Shown: positions 53,405-62,385 of the stretch, one piece after another
How positions within the stretch are numbered: the first letter of the stretch is position 1
How the letters are laid out: each line of letters starts with the position of its first letter
Assembly (NCBI GenBank): GCA_002256205.1
Contig: NKIW01000004.1
Location: 1-64,000 of the forward strand
Length of the DNA: 64,000 nt
Reading direction: 5' to 3'
Source: Rhizobiales bacterium PAR1
GTDB lineage: Bacteria; Pseudomonadota; Alphaproteobacteria; Rhizobiales; Beijerinckiaceae
Translations under genes and position numbers: made by a program
The notes under the pieces: model-generated
Databases searched by the model: none
The model's input: the letters and a program-made list of their open reading frames with translations, nothing else
What the model was told of the DNA's origin: nothing

Positions 53405-54319
53405 TTATGGCTTGCGGCGGCGGAAAAACCCCTCAATTTCGGGGTCATGAGACCCCAGATCGAGGTCGAGCGCAATCATAAGGTCGCCCGTCCGGTCTTT
53501 GAGTGGCAGCCCTTTGCCTTTGAGGCGAAGCACCTTTCCGCCGCTTGTCCAAGCCGGAACAGTGACTTCCACCTCGCCCTGGAGGGTCGGGACCCGCACG
53601 GAACCGCCTAAAACGGCGTCCCGGATTGGCACCGGCACCGAGGCTCTGAGGTCCGCCCCGTCGACCGTGAACCGGTTATGCCGATTGTAACGCAAAGTGA
53701 CCAGCACATCCCCCGTCTGGCCGCCAAACGGCGATGGTTGTCCCTGCCCCTTGAGTCGCAAGGTGGCGCCATTGGCCACGCCCTTGGGAACGGAAAGCTC
53801 GATCGTACGGCCATCCGGCAAGGTAATCCGGCGCGAGCCCCCCTTGGCGACATCTTCGAGATCAATCGCGGCTTCAAGCTCAACATCCTCGCCCGGTGGA
53901 ATCGAGGAGCGGCGTGCCCCGCCGCCCATGCCCCCGCCACGCGGCGCTTCCTTGCCCGAATCAAACTGGCGAAACAGATCCGAGAAAATATCGCGCGGGT
54001 CGGATTTCGCGCCGCCCCCCCCGAAATCGAACCGGAAGCCGCCAGGACCGCCGCTAAAGCCGGCAGGATCAAACCCCGAATTCATCGTCGCGCGCGGCTT
54101 GCCATCTGCGTCGATCTCGCCGCGATCAAAGGCCTTGCGCTTGGCATCATCGCCGAGAATTTCATAGGCGGAGTTGATCTCCGAGAAGCGCTCCTGCGCC
54201 TTCGGATCGCCCTTGTTGTAATCCGGGTGCGAGGATTTCGCGAGACGACGGAAGGCCTTCTTCACGTCATCGGCGCTCGCATCCCGTTTGACACCCAGAA
54301 CGGAATAGGGATCGCGCAT
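53405..54319 (-). CDS. DnaJ-type co-chaperone (CbpA-like)
   Basis: This 304-residue protein has an N-terminal J-domain (residues 1-70) with the invariant HPD in KSSHPDYNKGD, a Gly/Phe-rich linker (GFDPAGFSGGPGGFRFDFGG) and DnaJ C-terminal substrate-binding domains (GSRRITLPDGRTIELSVPKG, LRLKGQGQPS, LRLKGKGLP). There is no cysteine-rich zinc domain, so it is CbpA-like and not DnaJ proper. It stimulates Hsp70/DnaK. The start is the ATG at 54319. Confidence 0.92.
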   Translation of the reverse strand: MRDPYSVLGVKRDASADDVKKAFRRLAKSSHPDYNKGDPKAQERFSEINSAYEILGDDAKRKAFDRGEIDADGKPRATMNSGFDPAGFSGGPGGFRFDFGGGGAKSDPRDIFSDLFRQFDSGKEAPRGGGMGGGARRSSIPPGEDVELEAAIDLEDVAKGGSRRITLPDGRTIELSVPKGVANGATLRLKGQGQPSPFGGQTGDVLVTLRYNRHNRFTVDGADLRASVPVPIRDAVLGGSVRVPTLQGEVEVTVPAWTSGGKVLRLKGKGLPLKDRTGDLMIALDLDLGSHDPEIEGFFRRRKP

Positions 54320-54465
54320 GAATACCCCTTGGTTCAACTTGCGGTCTTCGAGGCGCATGGCGGCGCCCCCGTCAAACCCTAGATGGGCATGCTGCGTTTT
54401 TTATGCAACAGGGCAGAGGGGGGAATAGCGCGCTTTCCCGGCCTTTTCCGAAAAGGAACAGCGGC

Positions 54466-55008
54466 CTATTCTGCCTCGTCGCGCGCTTCGAGAATTGAGG
54501 TCGTCGGCAACGGCAAGGGTTGCTGGAGGTCCTTGCCGGCATTGAGGCCGCCCGCCTTTATCTTCGCCGTGGTCTCGGCTGGCGTTGTCTGACGCAAGGC
54601 CCATTCGCCCGGCCCGACCCGGCAGGCCTGCCCGGTATGGCGCGTCTCCCGCAGTGCGGCCTGACCGGAACCGGCCTGCACCAGCGTTGCCGTGAACGGA
54701 CGGCAGACCGTGTTATCGACGAGGACGAGGTTGCCCGCAGGGGCAAAGCTGCCTTTGCGTTTCGTCGTCGGATTATCCCAGTTGACCGGCTGGCCAGAGC
54801 CTTGCGGATCGACTGCCAGATTGAGCGCGGATTGCGCGCGACGCCAATCTTCCTCGTCGAGGGAAGGATCAAGCGGGGATGCCGTACGCTGCACTGTCGC
54901 AGTCGCGGTGGTCTCGGGATCGGCCTGAAGCGAAGCGAGATGCATCGTGAGGCTGCATCCGGCGGAGGAGAGTGCGAGGCCCAGCAGCACGATCTGCATT
55001 CCGATCAT
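54466..55008 (-). CDS. Putative lipoprotein, RT0821/17-kDa surface-antigen-like
   Basis: This 180-residue protein has a lipoprotein signal with the lipobox Cys (LALSSAGCSL, about residue 18). The mature part has WRRAQSALNLAVDPQGSGQPVNWDNP, PAGNLVLVDNTVCRPFTATL and TGQACRVGPGEWAL, a pattern like RT0821/Lpp0805 and 17-kDa surface-antigen C-termini (GSGxPVxWxNP ... CREF ... GxACRxxDGxW). It is probably anchored in the outer membrane. The ATG at 55008 gives the signal; it is divergent from pdxH. Confidence 0.72.
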   Translation of the reverse strand: MIGMQIVLLGLALSSAGCSLTMHLASLQADPETTATATVQRTASPLDPSLDEEDWRRAQSALNLAVDPQGSGQPVNWDNPTTKRKGSFAPAGNLVLVDNTVCRPFTATLVQAGSGQAALRETRHTGQACRVGPGEWALRQTTPAETTAKIKAGGLNAGKDLQQPLPLPTTSILEARDEAE

Positions 55009-55176
55009 GCCGAAGCGATTGCGCAAACGGGTTCGCGCATTATATCGATCAACAGACGCGTGCAGAAAATCGGCTCCGGAGATCGGACCGTTTCTCGGCT
55101 CGCAAGGGGACTTGGCGCAACGCAGCAAGACGCGACCTCAACAGACAACTCAGCCCATTAAAGATCGGAAGCGTTA

Positions 55177-55779
55177 ATGACCGGTGAGTCCGACGAGAGA
55201 ACGAATCCCTTTTCCCTGTTTGGCGAGTGGTTTGCCGAAGCCAAAACCAAAGAGCCGAACGATCCGAACGCCATGGCGCTCGCAACCGCGGATGCCCGCG
55301 GGTTGCCGAATGTCCGCATGGTGCTGATGAAGGATTATGACGAGCAAGGCGTTGTCTTCTACACCAACACCCAGAGCCAGAAAGGCTCGGAATTGCTGGA
55401 AAATCCGCAGGCCAGCGTAGTTTTTCACTGGAAAAGCCTGCGTCGACAGGTGCGTTTTCGTGGAACGATTTCGATCGTTACCGATGCCGAAGCGGATGCC
55501 TATTTCGCCTCCCGCCCGCGAGACAGCCGCATCGGCGCCTGGGCCTCTCAGCAGTCTCGCCCGCTCGAATCGCGCTTTGCGCTCGAAAAGGCTGTGGCGC
55601 GCGAAGCTGCCCGCTTCGGCCTTGGCGAGGTGCCGCGCCCGCCACACTGGACCGGTTTTCGCCTGACCCCGCTCTACATCGAGTTCTGGCAGGACAAGCC
55701 TTTCCGGCTGCATGATCGCCTGATCTTCACGCGTGATTCGGCGGATGCCGCCTTCCGCACGGAACGCTTTTACCCCTGA
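55177..55779 (+). CDS. pdxH: Pyridoxamine 5'-phosphate oxidase
   Basis: This 200-residue FMN enzyme oxidises PNP/PMP to pyridoxal 5'-phosphate. Motifs are [71 protein letters not shown] and the C-terminal [11 protein letters not shown]...RLHDRL. The length is normal. It heads a plus-strand run with an SDR, a NUDIX protein and a TIGR02301 protein. Confidence 0.95.
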   Translation: MTGESDERTNPFSLFGEWFAEAKTKEPNDPNAMALATADARGLPNVRMVLMKDYDEQGVVFYTNTQSQKGSELLENPQASVVFHWKSLRRQVRFRGTISIVTDAEADAYFASRPRDSRIGAWASQQSRPLESRFALEKAVAREAARFGLGEVPRPPHWTGFRLTPLYIEFWQDKPFRLHDRLIFTRDSADAAFRTERFYP

Positions 55780-55805
55780 CCTGACCGAAAGATCGGAACA
55801 CCGCC

Positions 55806-56564
55806 ATGGAATCGCCGCGCTCCAATACGCCCGCCGAAAGGCGCACGCTGCTTCTCACCGGAGCCAGCCGGGGGATCGGCCATGCCACGGTGAAGCGCTT
55901 CGCCTCCGCCGGCTGGCGGGTAATTGCCTGTTCGCGCCAGCCCTTCCCGGAGGATTGCCCCTGGGATGGCGGGCGCGACAACCATGTCCAGGTCGACCTC
56001 GCTGACCCCGCAGACACGGTGCGCGCGATTGACGAGATCAAGAGCCGCCTTCCGGATGGGCGCCTCCATGCGCTCGTCAACAACGCGGGGATTTCGCCCA
56101 AGGGTCCGGGTGGTTCGCGCCTTGCCTCGATCAACACCCCGGTCGAGGACTGGACCAAGGTGTTTCAGGTGAATTTCTTCGCGCCGATCCTGCTGGCGCG
56201 TGGCCTCATCGATGAACTCACCGCGACCAAGGGCGCGGTCGTCAATGTCACCTCCATTGCCGGGAGCCGCGTGCATCCCTTCGCCGGGGCGGCTTACGCG
56301 ACCTCCAAAGCCGCGCTTGCCTCGCTGACCCGCGAGATGGCGGCGGATTTCGGCCCCGTCGGCGTGCGGGTGAACTCAATTTCGCCGGGTGAAATCGACA
56401 CCGCGATTCTCTCGCCGGGCACGGAAAAAATCGTCGAGACCCTGCCGCTCCGCCGCCTCGGCACGCCGGAGGAAGTGGCGAAAGCGATCTACTTCCTGTG
56501 CACAGAAGCCTCGTCCTATGTGACCGGCGCGGAGTTGCACATCAACGGCGGGCAGCATGTCTGA
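55806..56564 (+). CDS. Short-chain dehydrogenase/reductase (SDR)
   Basis: This 252-residue classical SDR has the nucleotide motif TGASRGIGHATVKRF, the structural NNAG, a catalytic serine in VNVTSIAGSR and YATSKAALASLTREMAADFG (YxxxK), and ends with TGAELHINGGQ. The substrate is unknown. It overlaps the NUDIX gene by eight bases. Confidence 0.9.
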   Translation: MESPRSNTPAERRTLLLTGASRGIGHATVKRFASAGWRVIACSRQPFPEDCPWDGGRDNHVQVDLADPADTVRAIDEIKSRLPDGRLHALVNNAGISPKGPGGSRLASINTPVEDWTKVFQVNFFAPILLARGLIDELTATKGAVVNVTSIAGSRVHPFAGAAYATSKAALASLTREMAADFGPVGVRVNSISPGEIDTAILSPGTEKIVETLPLRRLGTPEEVAKAIYFLCTEASSYVTGAELHINGGQHV

Positions 56565-57000
56565 TCCTTCTGCCGTGCAGCGCCCGGTGCTGGCGGCCTC
56601 CATCGCGGTGTTCCGCGACGGCAAGGTGCTGCTGGCCCAGCGCGGCAAGGCGCCGGGCCTTGGCCTCTATTCGCTGCCCGGCGGGCGAATCGAACCCGGC
56701 GAGACGATGCGTGAAGGCGCGCTCCGGGAATTGCTGGAAGAAGTCGGGCTTGAGGCCGAAATCCTCGCCTTTATTGATCATGTCGAGCATATCGAGCGCG
56801 CTGACGATGGCGTGATCCGTGCGCATGCTGTTGTCGCGGCCTTCGTCGGCGTCTGGCGCGGGGGCGAAGCCATCCTCACCGATGAAGCCTCGGATGTTCT
56901 CTGGGTTGACCCACTTGAGCCCGGTGACCTGCCCATGACGCGCGGCCTGCCCGCGATTCTCGCCCGCGCTGCGCATCTCGTCGCCGGGGCGCTGCCGTGA
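56557..57000 (+). CDS. NUDIX hydrolase
   Basis: This 147-residue protein has the full Nudix box GGRIEPGETMREGALREL followed by LEEVGLEAE (about residues 45-68). Such enzymes hydrolyse nucleoside diphosphate derivatives such as ADP-ribose or oxidised nucleotides. It is translationally coupled on both sides (overlaps with the SDR and the next gene). Confidence 0.9.
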   Translation: MSDPSAVQRPVLAASIAVFRDGKVLLAQRGKAPGLGLYSLPGGRIEPGETMREGALRELLEEVGLEAEILAFIDHVEHIERADDGVIRAHAVVAAFVGVWRGGEAILTDEASDVLWVDPLEPGDLPMTRGLPAILARAAHLVAGALP

Positions 57001-57467
57001 TTCGGATTACGCGCCTCCTGCCGGTGATGCTGGCGCTCGTTCTGAGCGCTGAAGCCCTTCCGGCCCATGCGCAACAAGCGAATGAGCGTCCGCGCACCGC
57101 GCCGCGCAGGAAGGCGGCGGAACCAGCCCCTTTGCCCGCTCCAAAAGCCCCACCTCCGCCCGCCAACGCGCAGGAAAAGCCTTTGGCCGATCTCTCCGAG
57201 ACCATCGGCGCGTTGACCTTCCTCACGCAGATCTGCTCGCCGGCCACGAGCCCCAATCCGTGGCGGGTGCGGATGGAAGCCCTGCTCGACAGCGAGGGTG
57301 AAAATTCCGGCACCCGCGAAAAAATGACCGGCGCGTTCAATCAGGGCTTTTCGGATTATTCCACGAGCTATCGCCAATGCACGGATGCGGCCCGCGCCGC
57401 CCGGCGTATTCTCGCGCGTGACGCCGCCCGCATGGCGCGCGATCTCGAACGGCGGTTCGGAACCTGA
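56997..57467 (+). CDS. TIGR02301 family secreted protein
   Basis: This 156-residue protein has a signal peptide (to about residue 25, ending PAHAQ) and a Pro/Ala-rich linker (about 30-60). The conserved C-terminal region (LADLSETIGALTFLTQIC...WRVRMEALLDSEGE...FNQGFSDYSTSYRQCTDAARAA) is one I recognise as TIGR02301, an alphaproteobacterial family of unknown function. Two cysteines may pair. The GTG start at 56997 overlaps the NUDIX stop. Confidence 0.82.
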   Translation: MIRITRLLPVMLALVLSAEALPAHAQQANERPRTAPRRKAAEPAPLPAPKAPPPPANAQEKPLADLSETIGALTFLTQICSPATSPNPWRVRMEALLDSEGENSGTREKMTGAFNQGFSDYSTSYRQCTDAARAARRILARDAARMARDLERRFGT

Positions 57468-57718
57468 TCATTCAGGCCTTGCCCGGCCGGATTTCCGGGC
57501 CTGAATTCCGCCCTGAAGCGGTGCAAAAATCGCACAAATCAGGTCTTCCACAAAGGCAAGCGTCCGCGTTAACGTTTTCTCAACGTAGTGCTCGCTTTCG
57601 CCCAACGCGCGGTCTAGGGTGAGCCTATGCACTCTTCCGGGGGGGATAAGACGGCGGTGGGGACCGCATACGACGACAAGCCCGACGACATGATCGGGCG
57701 TGACTGAACAGGACGGCG

Positions 57719-58036
57719 ATGACCGCACAACGCGGCGTGGCCAAGGCGTACAGGCAAAGTGACAGGATAGACGACGTGCAAACCAACGATCAGCTCGGTA
57801 ACGCCAATGACTCGCTTTACGCCGATCAGCGCCGCGCGGCCTATTCCTATGTCAGCGAAGCCTTCGCCGAAGGACGCTACGACGGGATCGACGGCGATTG
57901 CCTCGCCCATGCCGCGCTCTTTGCGGCGTTTGTCGAGCTGGTCGCGACCTATGGCGAGGAAGCCGTGACAAAATTCGCCGAGCGCCTGCCTGAGCGCATC
58001 AAGGCCGGGGAATATTCGCTTCGCACGAAGAATTGA
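57719..58036 (+). CDS. Small unknown cytoplasmic protein
   Basis: This is a 105-residue acidic, helical protein (AYSYVSEAFAEGRYDGIDGD, AAFVELVATYGEEAVTKFAE) without signal or membrane segment. A clear terminator follows at 58064. I do not recognise a named family. The 250-bp gap upstream suggests its own promoter. Confidence 0.7.
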   Translation: MTAQRGVAKAYRQSDRIDDVQTNDQLGNANDSLYADQRRAAYSYVSEAFAEGRYDGIDGDCLAHAALFAAFVELVATYGEEAVTKFAERLPERIKAGEYSLRTKN

Positions 58037-58063
58037 GTGCCTGAAGCGGCACTCAGTGTGAAG

Positions 58064-58087
58064 AAAGGGCCGGTTTTCCGGCCCTTT
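58064..58087 (+). terminator. Rho-independent terminator
   Basis: AAAGGGCCGG-TTTT-CCGGCCCTTT is a perfect 10-bp stem followed by TT after the T-rich arm. It ends the gene at 57719 and may also serve the convergent cupin gene. Confidence 0.88.
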
Positions 58088-58102
58088 TTGTTTGCGCGAT
58101 TT

Positions 58103-58429
58103 TCAGGCCGGTAGCATCATCCCCTTGAGCGCCTCGGGCTTCTTGACCTCGATTTCCACGAAAGCAATCGGGTGGTCGGAGCCGTTCATCACGTCATGAG
58201 TGATGCCCGCCGCGCGCATATAAGCTTGCCCCTGCTTCAGCGGCACATCGGTGACATCGGTGCCGTTATGGAGACGCAGGATGCCTTCCGTGATCATGAT
58301 CACGAAATAGGGCCAGCCGTGCTGATGCCAGCCGGTGACCGCGCCGGGCTCGAAATCATAGCGGGTGATGCGGATATTCTCGTCATCCTGCTGGAGCGTC
58401 GGCACAGCGGGGATCTTGCATTCGAACAT
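58103..58429 (-). CDS. Cupin-domain protein
   Basis: This 108-residue single-domain cupin has the first motif GWHQHGWPYFVIMITEG (metal histidines) and a second GQAYMRAAGITHDVMNGS. It is a small beta-barrel, possibly a metal-dependent enzyme or ligand-binding protein. No context points to a substrate. Confidence 0.85.
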   Translation of the reverse strand: MFECKIPAVPTLQQDDENIRITRYDFEPGAVTGWHQHGWPYFVIMITEGILRLHNGTDVTDVPLKQGQAYMRAAGITHDVMNGSDHPIAFVEIEVKKPEALKGMMLPA

Positions 58430-58506
58430 GATGTTTTTCCTTTTTTGACCCCTCGCATCAGCTCGGCGTCGCGTTCGCTCCTAGCGCTAAAGCGCCTGTG
58501 TCCGCA

Positions 58507-58809
58507 TTAGAACCCGTAGGCGCGCATCAACGCAATGACCCCGACGCCGGTGAAGGCCGCGATAATGTCATTTCCGGAAACCTTCATCATGAAAAGGACC
58601 GCTGCCGTCGCGCACCACTCGGGCGGGCCACCACGCATCGCGGCAATTGCGACGATGGCGGTCATCACGGAGATCGGGGTTGCCTTCAGCGCCGCCTCGA
58701 AACGCGGGGTCATCGGCACATAGCGCATCGCGAGAAAACCAATGGCGCGGCAGAAATATGTGGCCGCCGCCATGGCCGCGAGGAGGATTAGAAAATCCGC
58801 GTTCGACAT
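58507..58809 (-). CDS. azlD: AzlD-like small subunit of branched-chain amino-acid exporter
   Basis: This 100-residue membrane protein has three or four helices and AzlD features (FCRAIGFLAMRYVPMTPRFEAALKATPISVM). It works with AzlC in export of branched-chain amino acids or analogues. Its start overlaps the AzlC stop by one base. Confidence 0.88.
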   Translation of the reverse strand: MSNADFLILLAAMAAATYFCRAIGFLAMRYVPMTPRFEAALKATPISVMTAIVAIAAMRGGPPEWCATAAVLFMMKVSGNDIIAAFTGVGVIALMRAYGF

Positions 58810-59534
58810 CAGGCTGCCCTCGCCGGATCGGCCCGGAAATAAGCGATGGCCCCGCCGGAAAGCCCCGATACCACCACCGCCGCGCCAAAATTCGCAAAGC
58901 GCGCGGTGACCATCGCGACCACGGCAGCGGCAACGATAATCACATAATCGCTCCGCCCCTTGATCATGCCGACCATCATCGCGGCAGCAAAGGCGACGAG
59001 GAAGAAATCGAAACCCAGTTGATGCGGATCGGGCGCAAAGCCAATGGCGATGCAGCCAAGATAGGTGCCGAGCAGCCAGACGAAGAAGACACCCACGCTA
59101 GAGCCGAGCACGAAGCCGGCATCGCGCTCGCCGAGGTCATAGGCCTTCATCGAAAGAAGCCAGCTCGAATCGCCAAGGAAAAACAGCGTGCCGTAAGCCT
59201 GAAGCGGCGAGACCTGTGACAACCACGGCCGCAGCGTCGCGCTGAAGAGAATATAGCGCGCATTAATGACCACCAGGGTCGCGATCAGCGCCCAGATCGT
59301 CGCGAGCACCGAGGCTGCACCCGAGGCGAGCACGCCGACCGCGGCGAGTTGCGCCGAGCCGGAATAGATCGCCGCGCTCATCGCCAAGGCTTGCAGGATC
59401 GAGAGTTTCGCCTGCGCCGCGACCATACCGAATGCGATGCCATAGACGAAAATCCCCGGCGAGAGCACTTGAGACCGGCGGAACCCAGTCGCTATACCGC
59501 GCAGGGTGAAACGGATTGGGTCTCCTTCGGACAT
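58809..59534 (-). CDS. azlC: AzlC-like large subunit of branched-chain amino-acid exporter
   Basis: This 241-residue membrane protein is of the AzlC family, with about seven helices and the motifs FVYGIAFGMVAAQAKLS, YSGSAQLAAVGVLASGA, NARYILFSATLRPWL and FFLGDSSWLLSM. It forms an exporter with AzlD. It is 13 bases downstream of pyrC, which may drive it. Confidence 0.9.
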   Translation of the reverse strand: MSEGDPIRFTLRGIATGFRRSQVLSPGIFVYGIAFGMVAAQAKLSILQALAMSAAIYSGSAQLAAVGVLASGAASVLATIWALIATLVVINARYILFSATLRPWLSQVSPLQAYGTLFFLGDSSWLLSMKAYDLGERDAGFVLGSSVGVFFVWLLGTYLGCIAIGFAPDPHQLGFDFFLVAFAAAMMVGMIKGRSDYVIIVAAAVVAMVTARFANFGAAVVVSGLSGGAIAYFRADPARAA

Positions 59535-59547
59535 CAGGCTGGAGGTA

Positions 59548-60900
59548 TCACGCTGGTTGCAACGCGTCGCCGAAGCGCACGGCCTCGCCCTTGCCCGGCC
59601 CGGTCAATTCGCCCTGCCACATCACGCGATGGCCGCGCGAATAGGTGCCGACCGGCCAGCCCGTGACCGCCATGCCATCATAGGGCGTCCAGCCACATTT
59701 CGAGGCGATCCATTTGTTCGTGATGGTCTCACGGCGCTTCATGTCGACGACGGTGAGATCAGCGTCATAGCCGACCGCGATCCGCCCCTTGCTGGCAATG
59801 TTGAAAAGCCGTGCAGGGCCGGCGGAGGAGAGATCGACGAAGCGCTCCAGCGTCAGGCGGCCTGCGTTGACGTGGTTGAGCATCGTCGGCACCAGCGTCT
59901 GCACGCCGGTCATGCCCGAGTGCGAGGCCGGATAGGTGTGATGCTTTTCCTCATGGGTATGCGGCGCGTGATCCGAGCCCAGGATATCCGCGATGCCCTG
60001 ATTGATGCCCCACCAGAGCTTATTCTGATGCTCGATGCCGCGCACCGGCGGATTCATCTGGGCATAGGTGCCAAGGCGTTCGTAGCAATCGGGCGCATGG
60101 AGCGTGAGGTGATGCGGCGTGACTTCCACGCTCGCTACATCCTTGTGATCGGCGAGCCATTCCATCTCTTCGCCGGTCGAAAGGTGGAGCACATGGACGC
60201 GCTTGCCGAGTTTTCGCGCGAGGGTGACGAGGCGTTGGGTTGCCAGCAGCGCGGCGGTCTCATCGCGCCAGACCGGGTGCGAACGCGGATCGCCCGGCAC
60301 GCGCAGATCCATCCGGGCGCGCAGGCGGGCTTCATCCTCGCAATGGAAAGACGCACGGCGCGTAATCTTCTTGAGGATCTTAGCGAGATTCTCATCGTCT
60401 TCGACCAGCAGATTACCGGTCGAAGAGCCGATAAATACTTTGATTCCCGCTGCGCCGGGCAGCTTTTCGAGCATTGGGATCTCTTCAATGTTCTCCGCCG
60501 TACCGCCAACAAAGAAGGCAAAATCGCAGTGCATGCGATGATGCGCAATCGCGACCTTGGCCGCCAGCGCTTCCGCCGAGGTCGTGTTGGGGTTGGTGTT
60601 CGGCATCTCGAAGACGGCCGTCACACCACCCATCACGGCTGCGCGGGAGCCGGTTTCAAGGTCTTCCTTGTGGGTAAGGCCCGGCTCGCGGAAATGTACC
60701 TGCGTGTCGATCACGCCGGGAAGGATGGTGAGGCCCTTGCAATCGATGACATCCGCCGCCTTCGCGCCGGACAGCGCCCCGATCGCGGCGATTTTCCCGC
60801 CGGAGATCGCGAGATCGGCCATGGCACGGCCATTCTGGTTGACGATTTCCGCCCCGAGGAGAAGCGTGTCATAGGCTCTCTTGTGCAGCACTTCGGTCAT
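59548..60900 (-). CDS. pyrC: Dihydroorotase (class I)
   Basis: This 450-residue amidohydrolase closes the ring in pyrimidine synthesis, or may act as a dihydroorotase-like hydrolase. It has the metal motif DTQVHFREPGLTHKED, the carboxylated-lysine region GIKVFIGSS, HCEDE, VEVTPHHLTL and DILGSDHAPH. A GAGAGGG ribosome-binding site precedes the double ATG at 60903/60900. The 560-codon frame that extends upstream is rejected because it crosses the divergent ygfZ promoter and lacks family residues. A hydantoinase or allantoinase identity is less likely given HFREPG. Confidence 0.88.
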   Translation of the reverse strand: MTEVLHKRAYDTLLLGAEIVNQNGRAMADLAISGGKIAAIGALSGAKAADVIDCKGLTILPGVIDTQVHFREPGLTHKEDLETGSRAAVMGGVTAVFEMPNTNPNTTSAEALAAKVAIAHHRMHCDFAFFVGGTAENIEEIPMLEKLPGAAGIKVFIGSSTGNLLVEDDENLAKILKKITRRASFHCEDEARLRARMDLRVPGDPRSHPVWRDETAALLATQRLVTLARKLGKRVHVLHLSTGEEMEWLADHKDVASVEVTPHHLTLHAPDCYERLGTYAQMNPPVRGIEHQNKLWWGINQGIADILGSDHAPHTHEEKHHTYPASHSGMTGVQTLVPTMLNHVNAGRLTLERFVDLSSAGPARLFNIASKGRIAVGYDADLTVVDMKRRETITNKWIASKCGWTPYDGMAVTGWPVGTYSRGHRVMWQGELTGPGKGEAVRFGDALQPA

Positions 60901-60974
60901 CATCCCTCTCCTCGCAACATCCGCCGAACGTTGCAGCCCTTGCCGGGCCGCGCAAGGGGACTTATCTGCCGGAT

Positions 60975-61904
60975 ATGACCGAAACAAGCCCCGTTTCCGC
61001 TTCGCCCCCTTCGCCGCTCGCAATCCGCCTCGATGAGCGCCGGTTGATCGCGGTGGCGGGCGCCGATGCGACGCATTTTCTCCACAACCTTGTGACCGCG
61101 AATATCGAGGTGCTGAAGCCCGGTTCGGGCACGCTCGCCGCCCTTCTGACCCCGCAAGGCAAGATTGCGGCGGATATGCTGGTGTTCGACGCCTCGGACG
61201 AAGAGCCGCTGTATCTTCTTGATGTCTCATATGGTTTTGCGGAAGACTTGGTCCGCAGGCTCATGCTTTATCGGCTGCGCGCCAAGGTGAGCATCGATCT
61301 CCTGCCTGCGCCGACCGCCGTGATGGTGTGCCTCGATGCCCCGGCGATCACGGGGGAGGATTTTTATAGTTTTGCCGATCCACGCGCCGCGGCACTTGGG
61401 CAAAGGCTTTACGGCCCGGCTGATACACTGGCGGCTGCGACCAGCCCCCTCGCCACTGCCGGACCCGAAGTTTACCACCGTCACCGCCTCGCGCTTGGCA
61501 TTCCCGAGGGCGGGCGAGACTTTCTGATGCTCGACACATTCCCGCACGAGGCGAACATGGATCAGCTCGGCGGGGTCGATTTTACCAAAGGGTGTTATAT
61601 TGGGCAGGAGGTCGTCAGCCGCATGCAGCATCGCGGCACGGCGCGCACCCGCGCGGTGGGCGTACGCTTCCTCAACGGTTTTGGCGTGACTGGCGGGGCG
61701 GAAATTACCCTGGGCGACAAGACGATCGGCCGGGTCGGCGAATCATTCGGAGATCGCGCGATGGGGTTTGTTCGACTGGATCGAATCGCCGAGTTTTCCG
61801 GAATGCAGCAACCTCTGCTGGCAGGTGGCGTCCCTATTGCAATCGAGCAACCCCTTTATGCGGATTTCAAAGTTACACCCATAGGAATGAGTTCTTATTC
61901 TTGA
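60975..61904 (+). CDS. ygfZ: Folate-binding YgfZ/GcvT-like protein
   Basis: This 309-residue protein has the diagnostic motif KGCYIGQEVVSRMQHRGTAR (about residue 205) and the N-terminal RLIAVAGADATHFLHNLVTANIE. YgfZ binds tetrahydrofolate and supports assembly or repair of some iron-sulfur proteins. It is divergent from pyrC with a 74-bp gap. Confidence 0.93.
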   Translation: MTETSPVSASPPSPLAIRLDERRLIAVAGADATHFLHNLVTANIEVLKPGSGTLAALLTPQGKIAADMLVFDASDEEPLYLLDVSYGFAEDLVRRLMLYRLRAKVSIDLLPAPTAVMVCLDAPAITGEDFYSFADPRAAALGQRLYGPADTLAAATSPLATAGPEVYHRHRLALGIPEGGRDFLMLDTFPHEANMDQLGGVDFTKGCYIGQEVVSRMQHRGTARTRAVGVRFLNGFGVTGGAEITLGDKTIGRVGESFGDRAMGFVRLDRIAEFSGMQQPLLAGGVPIAIEQPLYADFKVTPIGMSSYS

Positions 61905-61953
61905 TCAAGCCGAAAAGCGTGGTAGTTGTTCGGCCTTGGAGCAGGAGCTACCT

Positions 61954-62325
61954 ATGAACTCCACGTCGATGCAGGGAGCGATTGAAGAAAATGCCTCTGA
62001 AGCGGAAGGGCTTCTGAGCATTCTCGCGAACAGGCGCAGACTGATCATTCTGTGTAATCTGATGGTCTCCGGCGAATTGCCTGTCGGTGAACTTGTCAGG
62101 CGCCTTGATCTGGCCCAATCCGCGCTTTCCCAACATCTTGCCTTGATGCGCGCCGCCGGTATTGTCTCGACACGGCGGGAGGGCACGACTATCTATTATT
62201 CGCTGACCGACGAGCGGACCCGTGCACTGCTCTACTCCATCAAGAAGCTCTATTTCCATGAGGTATTCAAGGAACTTGAGACCAAGGATGGCTTTTTGGA
62301 GAAGCCCTTCGAGGGTAAGAATTAG
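61954..62325 (+). CDS. ArsR/SmtB-family transcriptional regulator
   Basis: This 123-residue winged-helix protein has ILANRRRLIILCNLMVSGELPVGELVRRLDLAQSALSQHLALMRAAGIV and the wing REGTTIYYSLTD. The start is the ATG at 61954 behind AGGAGC; an earlier start at 61936 lacks support. There is only one cysteine (ILCNLM), so the classic ArsR metal site is not present and the effector is unclear. No operon partner is obvious. Confidence 0.88.
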   Translation: MNSTSMQGAIEENASEAEGLLSILANRRRLIILCNLMVSGELPVGELVRRLDLAQSALSQHLALMRAAGIVSTRREGTTIYYSLTDERTRALLYSIKKLYFHEVFKELETKDGFLEKPFEGKN

Positions 62326-62385
62326 CGCGGCTTTTTCGGTCCGTCCCGCTTGCAAGGCGCCGGGTAAGCGGGCAAACGACGCGTA

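Noticed and set aside
60901-61230. N-terminal extension of dihydroorotase to 560 residues
   Set aside because: The extension is Arg/Ser-rich, overlaps the divergent ygfZ gene, and a ribosome-binding site precedes the ATG at 60900.
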